From Paracamarosporium sp. OC-R06-R3 (taxonomy: Eukaryota > Ascomycota > Dothideomycetes > Pleosporales > Didymosphaeriaceae): 64,000 bases of DNA. Positions 1 to 11,235 of the stretch are shown here, one piece after another; position 1 is the stretch's first letter; each line of letters begins with the position of its first letter. The stretch covers positions 45,472 through 109,471 of the forward strand of contig JACVRA010000474.1 of assembly GCA_019828545.1 (NCBI GenBank), in the 5' to 3' direction. Position numbers and translations under genes: made by a program. The notes under the pieces were generated by a model. The model did not search any database. It was not told where the DNA came from and was given only the letters and a program-made list of their open reading frames with translations.

Positions 1-528
1 CTCCTGTCCCTTGCCCGACCACCGAGACGTGCGCAATGGCAGCTGTCAGCGCGTCTCTGGAGCAGAACGCTGGCGCGATTCTGGTTCTCACCACCAGGTA
101 AATTGAGACGCCTACCTGTTGCTCTTATAAAGCTAACAATGTCAGTGGTACCACCGCACGCCTCGTATCCAAGTACCGACCCGTCTGTCCCATCATCATG
201 GTTACGCGTAACGCCATGGCCGCTCGGGTATGAACAGGCCCATCTTTTGAAATTATCATAAAGCTAATTTTGATAGTACTCACACCTTTACCGCGGCGTG
301 TATCCTTTCTACTTCCCTGAAGATAAGCCCGACTTCAAATCAAGTCCATGGCAGGAGGATGTCGACCGCCGTCTCAAGTGGGGCATCATGAACGCGATCA
401 AGCTTGGTGTGCTCAGCAAAGGCGATGCTGTTGTCTGCGTCCAGGGCTGGAGAGGCGGAATGGGTCACACCAACACCCTCCGCATTGTTCCCGCTACCGA
501 GGACTTGGGCCTTGACCAGGAGGCCTAG
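1..528 (+). CDS. pki1: Pyruvate kinase, C-terminal part (5' end outside window)
   Basis: Last glycolytic step: transfers phosphate from phosphoenolpyruvate to ADP in the cytosol. Only the C-terminal domain is present, in three exons: <1..97, 146..227 and 277..528. Codons in the first exon start at position 3. Joined, they read [20 protein letters not shown], then [20 protein letters not shown], and finish with the strongly conserved [20 protein letters not shown] and a short tail. These are hallmark stretches of the fungal pyruvate kinase C domain, which carries the allosteric fructose-1,6-bisphosphate site. Both introns are about 48 nt with canonical GT..AG ends, one with an AAGCTAAC-like and one with an AAGCTAAT-like branch site. 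Identification is very secure; the gene symbol is the usual one in filamentous fungi. Confidence 0.96.
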
Positions 529-875
529 ATATAAAATACCGGCTTTATGTAATGAACTGCTTGTAACTCACGTCTAGTACGACATGTTTAGATCTAGATT
601 ATGATGACAACAGGCGTAATGGATCATGATAGCGTAGCAAATGCAATGAAAACATGGAACTTCAACTGTCCATGGTTGCAAACTCGTGTGTTTTGTCTTT
701 GAAACAGCCTGAGCATCCAACGCTGGTGAGTATGGATGTGCAATGTTCATCCATTCACCACGAAGTATGGTAAGGCTTAGTCACCCAGCGGCTTCAGGCA
801 GGTGCCAAGCGGTGTTGCAACTACAAAGAACACTGGCTCAGGCTGTACTTGTGCCGCCCACAGAACTCCGCAAAC
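529..875. other. Intergenic: pyruvate kinase 3' region and CET1 promoter
   Basis: No coding sequence seen. It holds the pyruvate kinase 3' UTR (AT-rich just after the stop) and the upstream region of the next + strand gene. The frame of the next gene is open back to a TTG at 849, but the first ATG is at 876. Confidence 0.6.
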
Positions 876-2171
876 ATGGATATCGCCGCCCTAGTTAACC
901 CTGTGTCCGAGGCCCTCCCGCGCCGCTCGCCCTCCGGTTCGCATAACAACATACTAGCGCCGAGCCCTGCGCTCTCGAGCGCGACGCTCCCGGCCACTCC
1001 TCGACAGTCACACACCAGCATCATGAGTCGCAAACGCAAGCGACGCGACTCGAGGCCCATCTGGGCTGTCCGAGAAGATGAAATCTTCGACGGCAAGACA
1101 CTCCAACAAGATATCAACGAACGCCAGCGCCAGCAGCCTCCAAAACCGCAGCCGCGACCGCAGCCCTCCCAGTCACAACCACCGCCGGTCGCATCGCGCA
1201 ATGGACACTCACAACCCCAGCCTTCGAGTGCTCCGCATCCTGCATCATCTGCTGCGCTGGCTGGCTTTGAGCGACCCATATCCCACGATCCTCGAGTCTA
1301 CGACGAGATACAACGGCAGGTCTGCGATTTCCTCTTCAGGAACATCGTTGTAAACGACCGGATCCGGGCACTACTTCATGAGGCACCAGATACAACTGTG
1401 GAGGTGGAAGCCCGTTGGGGACAGATCCTCCGGCGCGAGACAAACGAACGCCTTGCGGGAGCCCACATGACCGAATGCGTGATCTGGCCTGCCGTTTCGA
1501 ACTCGACCAAATTCGAGAGTACCATGAACCTTCAGCAACATCAGAGCATGAACAAATACCTCAACAAGCAGGTATACAATGCCAAACCGGGGAATCCGAA
1601 TAATCGACCTGAAATTGGGTACAAGCATACCAAAGTCGTTGACCAGCAGTATGAGCTCGACGAAGAGTCCATATCTCGGCTCTCTCCCGCAGCACAAAGC
1701 ATTCTTAAGGCTAGCGGCAAACATGAACGTATACGGGTGTCACGCGATCAAAAATCCGGCGAGATAATCGCAGCAATCATCAAACATAAAGTGAATAATC
1801 TCGAGATTAGTTCGCCGCAAACAGAATGGGATTACCGAATCGGTGTCAACATTGAAATCGCCTTCCCCGGGCCTTTGGATGGTCTGACAGAGGCAGTCGA
1901 GAAGGGTAGATCTGTCGAGGCAATGAAGCGCTACAAGGATCGCATGTCGTACTCTTACCTGGGTGCATTCCAGGTCGATCTGACCCAGGTCACCCAAGAT
2001 AACCAGAAGATCCATGAACTAGAGCTGGAGCTCAATTCGGATGTTCTCCTGGAACATGGTGATCGGGTCAGGAACCAACAGCCAAACGACTTTGAGCCTT
2101 TAATCAATGGTATGATTAACAACCTGAGGGTTTTATCACGCGAAATCACACCTCCTAAGAGGAGTATATGA
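876..2171 (+). CDS. CET1: mRNA-capping enzyme beta subunit, polynucleotide 5'-triphosphatase (Cet1)
   Basis: Removes the gamma phosphate from nascent pre-mRNA 5' ends, the first step of cap synthesis in the nucleus, as partner of the guanylyltransferase. Single exon, 431 aa. The N-terminal 130 residues are disordered and Ser/Pro/Gln rich, with a basic KRKRR patch that could be an NLS. The catalytic part is a triphosphate tunnel metalloenzyme. It has the first metal-binding ExE strand VEVEARWGQI near residue 175 and the second metal-binding strand HELELELNSDVL near residue 379, with YKHTKVVDQQYELDE and DYRIGVNIE between them. Those two glutamate strands are the signature of the fungal/viral metal-dependent RNA triphosphatase family, distinct from the animal cysteine phosphatase type. 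The start is the first ATG of the frame. Confidence 0.9.
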   Translation: MDIAALVNPVSEALPRRSPSGSHNNILAPSPALSSATLPATPRQSHTSIMSRKRKRRDSRPIWAVREDEIFDGKTLQQDINERQRQQPPKPQPRPQPSQSQPPPVASRNGHSQPQPSSAPHPASSAALAGFERPISHDPRVYDEIQRQVCDFLFRNIVVNDRIRALLHEAPDTTVEVEARWGQILRRETNERLAGAHMTECVIWPAVSNSTKFESTMNLQQHQSMNKYLNKQVYNAKPGNPNNRPEIGYKHTKVVDQQYELDEESISRLSPAAQSILKASGKHERIRVSRDQKSGEIIAAIIKHKVNNLEISSPQTEWDYRIGVNIEIAFPGPLDGLTEAVEKGRSVEAMKRYKDRMSYSYLGAFQVDLTQVTQDNQKIHELELELNSDVLLEHGDRVRNQQPNDFEPLINGMINNLRVLSREITPPKRSI

Positions 2172-3063
2172 TCTACGCTTTGTTTGAAATTCATGCGGAG
2201 ACTGACAACTGCTCTCTCCATCTCATTTTCGGAATTCCTGGTTGGTGATGAGTGGAGAGGCAAACGCCAAACTCATTCTTAGTTTAACTCATTGTGGTGT
2301 TATGTATTGATATTTGTAGTTTTCGGAATCCTTCAGTGCTTCAGAAATAGTGGGTTTCGATCATGAACAAGGGTGCATCGGGTCTCTGGAAGCATTTGGA
2401 CACGGAGTTTGAAAATCAATGATACCCCGGTTTTTGTGAGAAGCGTTTTACACACGGCAATGGTGAACATATAGAAGGTACTGCCATGTGAAAGCAGGCA
2501 TTTTTCAGAACGACTGTACCAACAGTGACCCCGCATGTTGCAACACCATGATCTACGTCGGGGACATACACTATGCAGAGTAGGTGTTGGATGGCCGGAC
2601 TTTTTCCGGTGTTGTGTCGTAAGAAAAAAGCACCCATCGAAGGCGTCGGCACGTACGAAGACATATGCATACTCGGAAATAAAAGAGCACCTCGCAGCCG
2701 ATACGGGTATTTGATTAAATTTCGCAGCGCTCATGAAGTCGTGATGCCTAGCTTTGGTAATCGGAAGGCGCGCACGGGCCCCTGTCGTCAGAAGCAGAAG
2801 CTCCGAACCTCAACCACCGACAACTGCCATCTTCATTCTCCGCCCCTTTCCCTTCACCACGCCTCTCTCACCGCGCAGGCCTATTCCGACGCCCTGCACG
2901 ACACTGCCGCCGAACTTCGGTTCCGATAGCTCGCCTGCTGGGGCGCCACTCCCAGCTCCATCTCCTTCTACCGCCTTCGCCAGCTCGCACCTGCACCGCC
3001 AGCATCGCGGGCTGACTCTCAAACCGCAAAGACAGTGCCGCCAACCGCAAAGTATCTCTCACC
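2172..3063. other. Intergenic: CET1 3' region and RPN2 promoter
   Basis: About 0.9 kb between two + strand genes. Several open frames occur on both strands but none has coding-like composition or a recognisable domain. The last 250 bases are pyrimidine-rich, with many CACC/CTCC runs, as expected of a fungal housekeeping promoter and 5' leader. An AATAAAAG TATA-like string lies near 2680-2690. No yeast-type PACE box (GGTGGCAAA) was found by eye. Confidence 0.5.
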
Positions 3064-6000
3064 ATGGTCGGCCTCACCTCTGCTGCCGGCGTTGTCGGCT
3101 TCCTCTCGGAACCAGATCCGGCTCTGCGGTCCTTTGCCTTACACCGGTTAAACGAGGAAATCGACCTACTGTGGCCGGAAGTTGCTGGTTCTGTTAGTCA
3201 AATGTAAGCTTTTTCCAAAGAACGACCCGTCACATGTGATCAGAAACGTGAATGCTAACGTACCGTGTGTGTCATAGTGAGGCTCTCTACGAGGATGAGT
3301 CGTTCCCCGAGCGAGAGCTTGCGGCACTGGTCACCGCCAAGGTCTACTATCAGCTGCAGGAATATAACGAGAGCATGGTCTTCGCGCTCGGTGCTGGCAA
3401 ACTCTTCGACATCCACCACGCCGGGGAGTTTGAAGAGACAATATTGGGTGAGTAATGCCCGCGATTGCTGAGAGTACATTATCTGGCGATGATACTAGGA
3501 AAATCCGAAAGTGGTCTTTTACCTACAAATGGAAGCTAACGATGGCAATAGCAAAATGCTTAGATACATACATCGCCTTGTCCGCAATGCATAATCCCCC
3601 GACGCCGATAAGCAGAGCAAACCAAGTCCCTCCTCAGTTGACGACATCTTTCGACCGCATTGCAACCGGAGGCGCTAGCACATCAGCAGGCCTGACATCT
3701 CCAATAACGCCTTTCTCACAATCGGCTTTACCTTCGAAGTCGCTACTGTCTCGCGAGGATTCGACAACGTTCGACCCCAGTCTTCCCGGTGGCGGTAATG
3801 CTGGTGTGGTTGGGGCCCACCCCACCCCTCTTATCCTCCAGCGGAGCGTACAGAAGAACCTTCAAGCGACTATACGGCGAATATTCGAGAGCTGTTACGA
3901 GAATGGCGACTACAAGCAGGTCGTTGGAATTGCCATTGAAGCAAGGAATCTTGACGTTTTAAGGGAGTGTTTCCTGCAGGCGAGCCAGGACGAAAAGAAG
4001 CAGGGCAAAAAGCCAGCTGGCTCGCCTAGCAAGAGCGAAGAGTTGATGGAATATGTTCTGGACATTTGCATGAACGTGGTGCAGGAGCGGGGCTTGCGAA
4101 ATGAGGTAACGATTTCTGATCCGTACACGAAAGTCGAGCTAACTTGACGCAGATCTTGCGCCTCATACTCGATTTGCTCAATGAGATCCCCAATCCAGAC
4201 TATTTCTCGATTGCGAAATGCGTGGTCTACCTGAATCAACATTCCTTGGCGTCGAATCTCATCCAACAACTCGTTAAGCGTGGCGATAGCAAGTCGCTCG
4301 CTGTCGCCTACCAGATCTCTTTTGATTTATATGAGAACGGCACACAGGAGTTCCTCGGGAAAGTGATGGAAGAGCTACCAAAAGAGGAGAAGAGTGACGA
4401 AAAGCCTTCGGCTAACGGGGACGCTTCGCAGAAGTCTCAATCTGAAGAGGCAGGCGAGACCGAAGGTCTGCTCTCGAATATCGACACGAGCAACGTGTCT
4501 ACCGTTGTCTCCCGTACAAAGAAGACGGCCCTGACAGATGACGAATCGAAAGCTTTCAAATCGGTGCGCGAGGTACTTCAAGGTACTAAGAGCATTGAGC
4601 TCAACCTTGAGTTCCTCTACCGAAATAATCATGCCGATAAGAATATATTGAACAAGATCCGGGACAGCCTGGAGTCAAGAAACTCCATCTTCCACACTGG
4701 CGTTACGTTTGCGAATGCCTTTATGAATGCAGGTACAACGAATGACACGTTCTTCCGAGAAAATCTGGATTGGCTAGGCAAGGCCGTCAACTGGTCCAAA
4801 TTCACCGCCACAGCTGCCCTGGGTGTCATTCACCGTGGGAACATCACTCAAGGTCAGAAGTTGCTGGACCCTTACCTGCCAAAGGAGACAGTCTCGTCAG
4901 GCAGTCACTACGAACAGGGTGGATCCCTCTACGCCTTAGGCCTTATCTACTCGAACCACGGGACTCATGTGCTGGACTATCTACTGGAGCAATTCCAAAA
5001 TGCTTCGGAGGAGGTTATTCAGCACGGTGGTGCACTCGGATTGGGTGTCGCTGGTATGGGCACAGGCTCAGAGGAAATATTTGAGGCATTCAAGAACATT
5101 CTTTACACTGACTCAGCCATCAATGGAGAAGCCGTCGGTCTTTCCATGGGCCTTGTCATGCTTGGCACTGGCAATATCAAGGCGCTTGAGGATATGATCC
5201 AGTATGCCCACGACACCCAACACGAGAAGATTGTCCGAGGTCTAGCCATGGGCATGGCTCTCGTCATGTATGCTCGGGAGGAGGCTGCCGATGAACTCGT
5301 TAACGGTCTGCTTGACGACCCAGACCCAACCCTGCGTTACGGAGGTATCATGACCATCGCCCTTGCATACTGCGGCACGAGCAGCAACAAGGCGATCCGT
5401 AGGTTGCTCCATGTTGCTGTCAGCGATGTCAACGATGATGTGCGCCGTGTGGCGGTGATGAGCTTGGGCTTTGTATTGTTCCGAAAACCTGGCAGCGTTC
5501 CTCGCATGGTCGAGCTTTTGGCAGAGTCTTACAACCCTCACGTCAGGTATGGTGCCACCATGGCACTTGGTATTGCCTGCGCAGGTACTGGTCTTGATGA
5601 GGCCATCGATCTCTTAGAGCCGATGATGAAGGATTCGACCGACTTTGTCCGACAAGGTGCTCTTATCTCGCTCGCCATGATTATGGTACAGCAGAATGAG
5701 GCCATGAACCCCAAGGTGGCAACGATTCGCAGGAGGCTCACCAGGATCATCGGTGACCGACACGAGGACGCCATGGCGAAGTTCGGTTGTGCACTTGCTC
5801 TTGGTATCATCGATGCTGGTGGTCGCAACTGTACGATCGGCCTGCAAACACAGACCGGAAACTTGAACATGACTGCTATTGTAGGCATGGCTGTATTTAC
5901 ACAGTACTGGTACTGGTTTCCGTTAACACACTTCCTTTCTCTCAGCTTCACACCTACGGCCATCATCGGTGTTGATCAAGACCTCGAAATTCCATCTTTC

Positions 6001-6718
6001 AAATTCCACAGCAACACTCGACCAAGCATGTTTGATTACCCGCCTGAGCAGGAGGTCAAGGCGGAAGAAGCACCAAAAGCGATCAAAGCGGCAGTTCTAT
6101 CTACGACTGCTCAAGACAAGCGACGGAAAGCGGTGAAGGCGCGACAACAGCGACGCGAGAGTATGGATGTCGACCAATCACCCACAACGCCCAAGATTCA
6201 AGCGTCAGACGATGATAAGATGGACATAGATGAGGAAAAGAAGGACGATAAAGAGAAAGAAGACACCCCGGCTGTAGAGACATCAAAAAAGAAGGCAGAG
6301 AAGGAGAAGGTTGGCTACGAACTCAAGAACATGTCACGCGTATTGCCTGGGCAGGTGAAGTATATCAGCTTCCCTGAAGAGCGATATGTTCCTGTCAAGA
6401 AGGTGAGTAATCCACACAAGAGAAGCACTTCGGCGATTCCCAGCTAACCATAAACAGCCTACTGGAGGTGTCATGCTTGTCCACGACACCAAGCCATCGG
6501 AACCGAAGACCCTGTTAGAACTAAAGGTGAAGAAGGCAGCACCTGCCCCCGCACCCGGTGCAGCAGGACCATCAGGCGACCACGCACCGGTAGGAGTACA
6601 AGCGGGTTCTGAGGTAGAGGATGTAGACGACAACTTGGTGGAGGAAGGAGATGCTGAGGCATCAGTTCCTGGGGAATTCGAGTACATTTCAGACACTGGG
6701 GAGGGTGATGACGACTAG
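3064..6718 (+). CDS. RPN2: 26S proteasome regulatory particle non-ATPase subunit Rpn2
   Basis: Largest scaffold subunit of the 19S base (PSMD1 in animals); it supports Rpn10/Rpn13 and substrate receptors. Five exons: 3064..3203, 3278..3447, 3552..4105, 4153..6402 and 6458..6718, giving 1124 aa in frame throughout. The N-terminus reads MVGLTSAAGVVGFLSEPDPA. Residues about 505-840 hold the toroidal array of proteasome/cyclosome (PC) repeats, alternating ALG and GTG helices, for example GGALGLGVAGMGTGSEEIFE. Next comes the invariant VFTQYWYWFPLTHFLSLSF segment, then an Asp/Glu/Lys KEKE-type tract. The C-terminal beta region is rich in YVPVKK-like and acidic sequence and ends EYISDTGEGDDD. Length and domain order match the family. 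The last intron separates the KEKE/beta region from the acidic tail. Confidence 0.97.
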
Positions 6719-7060
6719 GACTTGGCCGGGAAGAACCAATGAATGTTTTGTACTATCAGTTCTGGGCAGCTGTTCGCCTTGTATTAATTTCAGGCGCCGG
6801 GAGGCATGAGAGTGGTGGTCTGCCCGCCTGTTTAGACGTGATCGAGCAATGTATATTAGCCGACAAGGTCTACATGTTACTTTTGCTCTTCGTAATGCAA
6901 TCCAGCGGCCTTTCACGTCTATGGTGTGTTCCCTCCAATCGAAGCGTCCCCCGTTTCCATGCGTAATCGTAGTTCGGCCCGAATAACACCGATCTTGGCG
7001 CGTGTCAGTCCACGCGCATCTCGCATCTAGCAGAAAAGTTGAAGTCCAACCCAACGCGCG
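6719..7060. other. Intergenic: RPN2 3' region and COX10 promoter
   Basis: Short tandem intergenic space of about 340 bases. I see no coding sequence or repeat in it. Confidence 0.5.
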
Positions 7061-8593
7061 ATGAGCCTCCGAGCGCCTCCAATCCGATCGATTCTCACAC
7101 AAGATGCAAGCTCCGTGTACTCACAATGCTGGCGCAAGCTTTCCCAATCGCCAATGCCCCGCCGGCAGCCTTTCTCCCACATGCCTTCTAGCCGACACGC
7201 GGTAGCAGTAGGGAAGAGCAGGAATTCTTTCAGCAAGGATTACTTTTGGACAAACTCTACGCTTAAGGAGACTTTCGGGAAGTCGATTGCGTGGTCAAAG
7301 CGGGATATCCAAAGCTCGATTGCTTCGGTCAGAACAGGGACGACCGAGCCAGCTAACGACGCTCCGCAAACCGAACGTTTGGAGACATCCACAGAAGATG
7401 TGCTTCCGCATCGGCGACGCAAACGACGGCGAGAAATAGAAGCGGCCGAAAGTGCAGAAAAAAAGTATCCTATCGCATTAGATGCATCAGCGCAATTAGC
7501 AGACATCTCCTCGAAGCTGCCGCAGCGATCGTTTAAACGGGTGTTCACGACCTACCTCTCATTATCGAAACCTAGACTTTCTTTCCTCGTTGTACTTACG
7601 GCCACCGCCGCATACTCTCTTTACCCTGTGCCGGGCCTCCTCGCTCCGGCCGCAACCGCTACACCGTCTCTATCTACGCTCACGCTGTTCTTCCTTACAT
7701 CAGGAACAGCTTTATGCTCGGCCTCGGCCAATGCGTTCAATATGCTTATGGAGCCCGAACACGATGCAAAAATGAGCCGCACCCGAAACCGCCCGCTCGT
7801 GCGCAAACTGATTAGCACAAGAGGTGCTATGGCCTTTGCCATTGCATGCGGAGTGCTTGGCACCGGCGCACTATACTACGGCGTCAACCCGACCACGGCG
7901 TTTCTAGGCTTTACGAACATCGTACTCTACGCTGGCTGCTATACTCCCTTGAAGCGGATGCATGTAATTAATACTTGGATCGGAGCCATAGTAGGCGGTA
8001 TACCTCCGCTAATGGGCTGGACTGCGGCAGCAGGACAATGTGCTCACGATGGCACATGGCAAGAGTTGCTCTTCGGTGAGGACAGCGCAGGTGGCTGGCT
8101 TTGTGCCGCGCTCCTCTTTGCCTGGCAATTCCCGCACTTCAACTCCCTTTCATGGTCCATCCGCGAAGAATACAAGCACGCTGGCTACCGCATGCTGGCC
8201 TGGGTCAATCCTGCGCAGAACATTCGTGTGGCGCTGCGCTACGCCATCCTCATGTTCCCCGTCTGCATTGGCTTGTCTTACTGCGGAGTCACGGATTGGA
8301 GTTTCATTGCTACGAGCAGCGTAGTAAATGGCTGGATGGCATGGAAGGCTGTAGAGTTTTGGCGGGAACAAGGCCACAAGGGCACTGCGCGGGGACTGTT
8401 CTGGGCGAGTGTGTGGCATGTGCCGATTGTGATGGTGTTAGCTATGGCGCAGAAGAAGGGGCTGGGTGAGCGGGTGTGGAGGAGTATATTTGGATACCCG
8501 GATGACGAAGATGACTTATACTATGAGGTTGGGGAGCTGGAAGAAGAAGAGGAGAAGGTCAGGGCTGTCGTGGAACGGCGGAGCAGTGCGTGA
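7061..8593 (+). CDS. COX10: Protoheme IX farnesyltransferase, mitochondrial (haem O synthase)
   Basis: Transfers farnesyl to haem B to make haem O, the precursor of haem A for cytochrome c oxidase, in the mitochondrial inner membrane. Single exon, 510 aa. Residues 1 to about 160 are basic and Ser/Arg rich with no hydrophobic stretch, fitting a long matrix-targeting presequence. The UbiA prenyltransferase core follows: LSLSKPRLSFLVVLTATAAY (first TM), then NAFNMLMEPEHDAKMSRTRN at about 225-244, which carries the Asn...Glu...Asp prenyl-diphosphate/Mg motif and the RTRNRPL signature. Further on are YTPLKRMHVINTWIGAIVGG and GWLCAALLFAWQFPHFNSLS. About eight TM segments are visible. The C-terminus is acidic (YYEVGELEEEEEKV). 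Start is the first ATG of the frame. Confidence 0.95.
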   Translation: MSLRAPPIRSILTQDASSVYSQCWRKLSQSPMPRRQPFSHMPSSRHAVAVGKSRNSFSKDYFWTNSTLKETFGKSIAWSKRDIQSSIASVRTGTTEPANDAPQTERLETSTEDVLPHRRRKRRREIEAAESAEKKYPIALDASAQLADISSKLPQRSFKRVFTTYLSLSKPRLSFLVVLTATAAYSLYPVPGLLAPAATATPSLSTLTLFFLTSGTALCSASANAFNMLMEPEHDAKMSRTRNRPLVRKLISTRGAMAFAIACGVLGTGALYYGVNPTTAFLGFTNIVLYAGCYTPLKRMHVINTWIGAIVGGIPPLMGWTAAAGQCAHDGTWQELLFGEDSAGGWLCAALLFAWQFPHFNSLSWSIREEYKHAGYRMLAWVNPAQNIRVALRYAILMFPVCIGLSYCGVTDWSFIATSSVVNGWMAWKAVEFWREQGHKGTARGLFWASVWHVPIVMVLAMAQKKGLGERVWRSIFGYPDDEDDLYYEVGELEEEEEKVRAVVERRSSA

Positions 8594-9651
8594 GGGCTTG
8601 GTTATGTTGTTCTTTTGTTACGATAGTAAGTGGTGTTGGTGGGTTGTGTCTGCAGGCCTCGAGTATCTGCTTGAAGACTCGGATTTTGCTGGTTACTGGA
8701 GTCAAACTGAAGGGTTTCCTAGATGTTGTCACAATAGTAGCTGTATTATAGTATGTACTGTCATCAAGACGGGTCTGGACTATGGCATTAGGCGCTACTT
8801 TCTAAAAACCGTTCGTCTATGCATCTATACGTCATGTGAAAGCGTAGTGAATATGCAATAATATAATCTTCTTGCGCCGTGGCACCTACACGATCAACTA
8901 CGCCTTTTCGGGTCTTTGTCTCGAGTATTGGCTGCACACTTTGGGGAGCCCATGTACTGAAACTGGTAAACCATCTTGACTAAACGGCTCGCACCTTGCT
9001 CTCAGCGAGCCAATTAAATGTGTCACCTAGGGCTTACCTCAAATAACATTTCGACTACCGAGTATCCGGAACATTTGCCCTCTGGATTATACTTCAAACA
9101 CAAGCAAATAGGTTTTAGCCCAAGTATGGGTGAGTCTAGGTATGAAAGTTGTGGACGTTGGGTTCTCAACGTTGTCCTATCTTTCGTAGAATCACAGGAT
9201 TGCGACTTCTCTTCGCCTTGGTATTGCAGTGTTTCGCCATTCCGCCCAAGCGCATCCGTAATCTCAATCCTAGTATACCACGTTTCGAACACTGACATGA
9301 CACTCTAGCCAATCAACCTCCACAAAACAAGGCCTTTCTCATCTAACAAAGATTAATCCCAATATACATGTAGGCCTTTTTTCTCTCGGCATTAAGATTC
9401 CTTTTACCCGCCGGCACTATGCCCGTAGCCGACATACGATAAGCTACCGTTTTCGTGGTCATCTGGGGTGCATACATATTGCGTCTCTCTTGGATGGTAT
9501 TGGCGAATACGTGGGCACGTACTAAGGGGGCCGAGGACATGATGGTGACCCAGCACGGTCTGGAGGGCATATAAAGTGCGCTCTTTGCCGGGTATGGGCA
9601 CGAACCCAGGGACCCACGACACACCTTGACCTACGCACAGCTCGAGAGAAG
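8594..9651. promoter_or_regulatory. Intergenic: COX10 3' region and AA9 LPMO promoter with TATA box
   Basis: About 1.06 kb. A good TATA box (TATAAAG, 9570-9576) lies 76 bases before the LPMO start codon. Two SYGGRG strings, the consensus for the carbon-catabolite repressor CreA, occur at 9463-9468 (CTGGGG) and 9560-9565 (CTGGAG). Such sites are short enough to occur by chance, so glucose repression here is only an inference from enzyme class. No coding sequence is supported in the rest. Confidence 0.5.
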
Positions 9652-10532
9652 ATGAAGTTCCTCGGTGCCCTCTTCCTTGCCGCTACGGCCTCAGCACACT
9701 ACACGTTCCCGGCTCTCGTGGTTGGAGGCTCGTCGACGGGCGCGTGGCAGTATGTTCGTAAGACGACCAACTACCAGAGCAATGGGCCCGTGACGGATGT
9801 ATGTTGTCTGGTTCATTCTTTCTATCTACTCGATCTGAGCTCGAGGAAAACATGCTGACACCATACAAGGTTTCATCCAACCAAATCCGTTGCTACGAGC
9901 TCTCCCCAGGGACTGGGGCCCAAGGAACCTACGAAGTCGCCGCCGGCTCCACCATCGGGTTCACAGCGCAGTCGTCCATTTCCCATCCCGGTACTTCTAT
10001 CCACTCCTTTGATTCTTGAACATAACACTGACTTTGTACCCCCAACATTAGGTACCCTCCAATTCTACATGGCGAAGGTCCCAAGCGGGCAGAGTGCTGC
10101 GACCTGGGACGGAAGCGGCAACGTATGGTTCAAGATCTTCGAACAGGGCCCAACGATTGCAGCCGGTGGGCTTACCTGGCCCAGCCAGGGAAAGAGCCAA
10201 GTCACGGTTCCGATCCCGAAGAGCCTGCCGAGCGGCGAGTATCTCTTCCGCGTGGAGCACATCGCGCTACACTCTGCTGGTTCGGCGGGCGGCGCCCAGT
10301 TCTACATCAGCTGTGCGCAGGTAAAGGTCACGGTGAGTGTTTCACGCTTATCCAGGTATTTTTCTATCATGGGTATGCTGACAATATACAGGGTGGTGGC
10401 AGTGGCTCTCCAAGTCCGCTCGTGTCGTTCCCCGGCGCCTACAAGGCGACTGACCCCGGAATCATGATCAACATCTATTACCCTGTGCCGACGTCGTACA
10501 CTCCCCCTGGGCCTAAGGTCTGGGCGGGTTAG
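9652..10532 (+). CDS. AA9 lytic polysaccharide monooxygenase (former GH61), secreted
   Basis: Copper enzyme that oxidatively cleaves cellulose or related beta-glucans outside the cell. Four exons: 9652..9798, 9870..9990, 10052..10332 and 10392..10532, giving 229 aa. The signal peptide [15 protein letters not shown] is followed directly by HYTFP, so the mature N-terminus is the copper-brace histidine (H16 of the precursor). The second copper histidine is H88 (SSISHPG), the axial tyrosine is Y174 in AQFYISCAQ with Q172 beside it, and H163 sits in the second sphere. C57 and C177 are placed for the usual disulfide. There is no cellulose-binding module; the chain ends soon after the catalytic domain in a Pro-rich [15 protein letters not shown] tail. 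The regioselectivity (C1/C4) cannot be told from sequence by eye. Confidence 0.95.
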
Positions 10533-10746
10533 CGAGTGGAGTAGGAGGTTATCGGATAAGATATAGCTTGGATTGGTTTACGAATAAAGGCCCACATTGA
10601 AATGAAATCATGCCTTTTCTGCTTCCTGATACCTAGACTTCTCGCTATTTTGTACTCTATGCGTATTCTACTCTCGAGTGTCCATACGTGCCGTACTGGC
10701 ATCCTGAATCTCTAAGAAAGAAGAGTCGCACATACCGCTCTCAAAT

Positions 10747-11235
10747 CTACGTACAAAGACGGATCGATGGGTTCTTTGCCTTATACTTGGCGACTTGCGC
10801 CGTGCACTGTTCGATAGTCTCAGCGAGCTCAGCATCGTTTGCAGTTAATTAGCGCTCGTGGGCTCGTTCACGCTTCTCATCGATGTCAAAAACAGCCGTG
10901 AGGTCGACGACGCGTTGCTCCTCAGTTGCCTCGCAGTCCTGCACGATTTCGCGGAGAGCAGTCTCCCATTCGTTCATGACCTTGGCTACGCAGGCCGGAA
11001 CGCCATCATATGCCTTGAGCTCTCGCTTGATTCCGGTGATGTTCTTCAGCAGGTCGCTAAGCTTAGTCGAGAGCGGCGCAGACGAGGAGCCCTTCTCGGA
11101 AACAGTAACGTGAGGCTGAGGCTCTGCCTGGCAGACGTTGGGAGCAATCTGAAAGTCGGACTGATGGAGCTGGGCTGAGTGCAATGACTTGGTAGACTAG
11201 CTAGATTTGCTAGAGGCGCTGATACAAGATGCCAT
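10747..11235 (-). pseudogene. Broken hypothetical gene with two internal stops
   Basis: One - strand frame runs from an ATG at 11235 to a TAG at 10747 (163 codons) but is interrupted by TAG at 11197..11199 and TAA at 10849..10851. All three pieces read like one protein. The start MASCISASSKSS is followed, after the TAG, by STKSLHSAQLHQSDFQ. The main piece is helical and charged (STKLSDLLKNITGIKRELKA, VMNEWETALREIVQDCEA). After the TAA it continues LTANDAELAETIEQCTAQVA with no change of frame. Each stop would be glutamine (CAG, CAA) before a single C-to-T change. I do not recognise the family; a short coiled-coil protein is all that can be said. Alternatives are a shorter live gene from an internal start, or a strain polymorphism. 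Confidence 0.5.

Noticed and set aside
2333..2929. Overlapping open frames on both strands upstream of RPN2
   Set aside because: Codon use and amino-acid composition are not coding-like and nothing resembles a domain.
9463..9565. Two CreA-like SYGGRG sites as proof of glucose repression of the LPMO
   Set aside because: A six-base degenerate motif is expected about this often by chance; kept only as a note in the promoter entry.
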